A stretch of 6,045 nt of DNA from an uncultured Flavobacteriaceae bacterium (lineage in GTDB: Bacteria > Bacteroidota > Bacteroidia > Flavobacteriales > Flavobacteriaceae). The stretch covers positions 1 through 6,045 of the forward strand of contig CAJWFY010000097.1 in NCBI GenBank assembly GCA_913031655.1, read 5' to 3'. The notes beneath the pieces are model-generated. The model had not been told where the DNA came from, did no database searches, and was given only the letters and a program-made list of their open reading frames with translations. How positions within the stretch are numbered: the stretch's first letter is position 1; each line of letters begins with the position of its first letter. Made by a program: the position numbers and the translations under genes. Of this stretch, positions 5,886-6,045 are shown in pieces.

Positions 5886-6045
5886 CTAAATCTTCTTAAT
5901 CTTCTTCCCTTTAAACACAAACATTTCTTTGTATAACGCTGGTTGTTGGTAAGAACCTATTATTGCAACTCTTGGGTTGCTTGTGTTTAGTTTATATATG
6001 ATTCGATTGATGAATTTATTTCATCATTTTGATTTATTTCATCCG
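5886..6045 (-). pseudogene. 3' end of a leftward gene, apparently frame-disrupted, cut by the window edge
   Basis: Reading leftward, a frame open from 6020 to the TAG at 5888-5886 encodes 44 residues. They include NPRVAIIGSYQQPALYKEMF and end FKGKKIKKI. The mix of Gly, Pro, Tyr and hydrophobic residues looks like a genuine protein C-terminus. The frame has no upstream ATG and is closed by TGA at 6023-6021. A second frame enters from the window edge (6043) and encodes DEINQNDEINSSIESYIN before TAA at 5989-5987. The two frames overlap at 5987-6020, so one base gained or lost there would join them into a continuous protein end. Alternatives are a real gene ending at 5987 with noncoding sequence after it, or a sequencing error. 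The terminator-like hairpin just past 5886 favours 5886 as the true gene end. I do not recognise the family. Confidence 0.35.
6014..6043. repeat. 12-bp direct repeat, 18-bp period
   Basis: ATTTATTTCATC occurs at 6014-6025 and again at 6032-6043, separated by ATTTTG. In the edge-open minus-strand frame this is a six-residue repeat, DEINQN then DEINSS. Only two copies are visible before the window ends; more may lie beyond. Confidence 0.5.

Noticed and set aside
1..6045. A new multi-gene system such as defence, secretion or a biosynthetic cluster
   Set aside because: Strands alternate, promoters appear separate and the recognisable families have unrelated roles, so nothing in the sequence supports a shared system.

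Overview
The window looks like ordinary chromosomal DNA from a Bacteroidota bacterium, most likely a member of the Flavobacteriaceae. Four things point there. The base composition is very AT-rich. Starts have A-rich leaders instead of Shine-Dalgarno sequences. There is a good flavobacterial-type promoter (TTTG, 21-bp spacer, TATATTTG) before the lipoprotein gene. The export signals are also typical: a lipoprotein signal followed by serine and acidic residues (CGSSEDE), and a signal peptide ending LFSQ. The family is an inference; no rRNA or marker gene is present.

Layout, left to right. A rightward gene (64-825) encodes a seven-helix Bax inhibitor-1/YccA-type membrane protein. It converges, with a 4-bp gap, on a leftward full-length catalase-peroxidase gene, katG (830-2998), which has all the expected catalytic residues. 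A 205-bp divergent intergenic region follows. The next gene (3204-4076, rightward) encodes a surface-type lipoprotein with an HEYFH motif and a later WMSEGGA motif, probably an undescribed zinc metallopeptidase. After 191 bp of AT-rich spacer comes a secreted CIA30-domain protein (4268-4816). Next is a small cytoplasmic protein built from five exact 24-residue MORN/YwqK-type repeats (4880-5329). It converges on a leftward hotdog-fold acyl-CoA thioesterase gene (5382-5771). At the right edge (5886-6045) the minus strand carries what looks like the 3' end of another leftward gene. Its reading frame appears broken about 135 bases before the stop, and a hairpin that may be its terminator lies just beyond it.

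The genes do not form an obvious pathway or operon. They alternate in strand and have separate roles: membrane homeostasis, peroxide detoxification, an envelope protease-like protein, a secreted CIA30 protein, a repeat protein and a thioesterase. No mobile element, CRISPR array, tRNA, rRNA or recognisable defence system was seen. The items most worth a second look are the metallopeptidase-like lipoprotein, the frame-disrupted right-edge ORF and the regular MORN array with near-identical DNA units. No intergenic stretch exceeds 300 bases.
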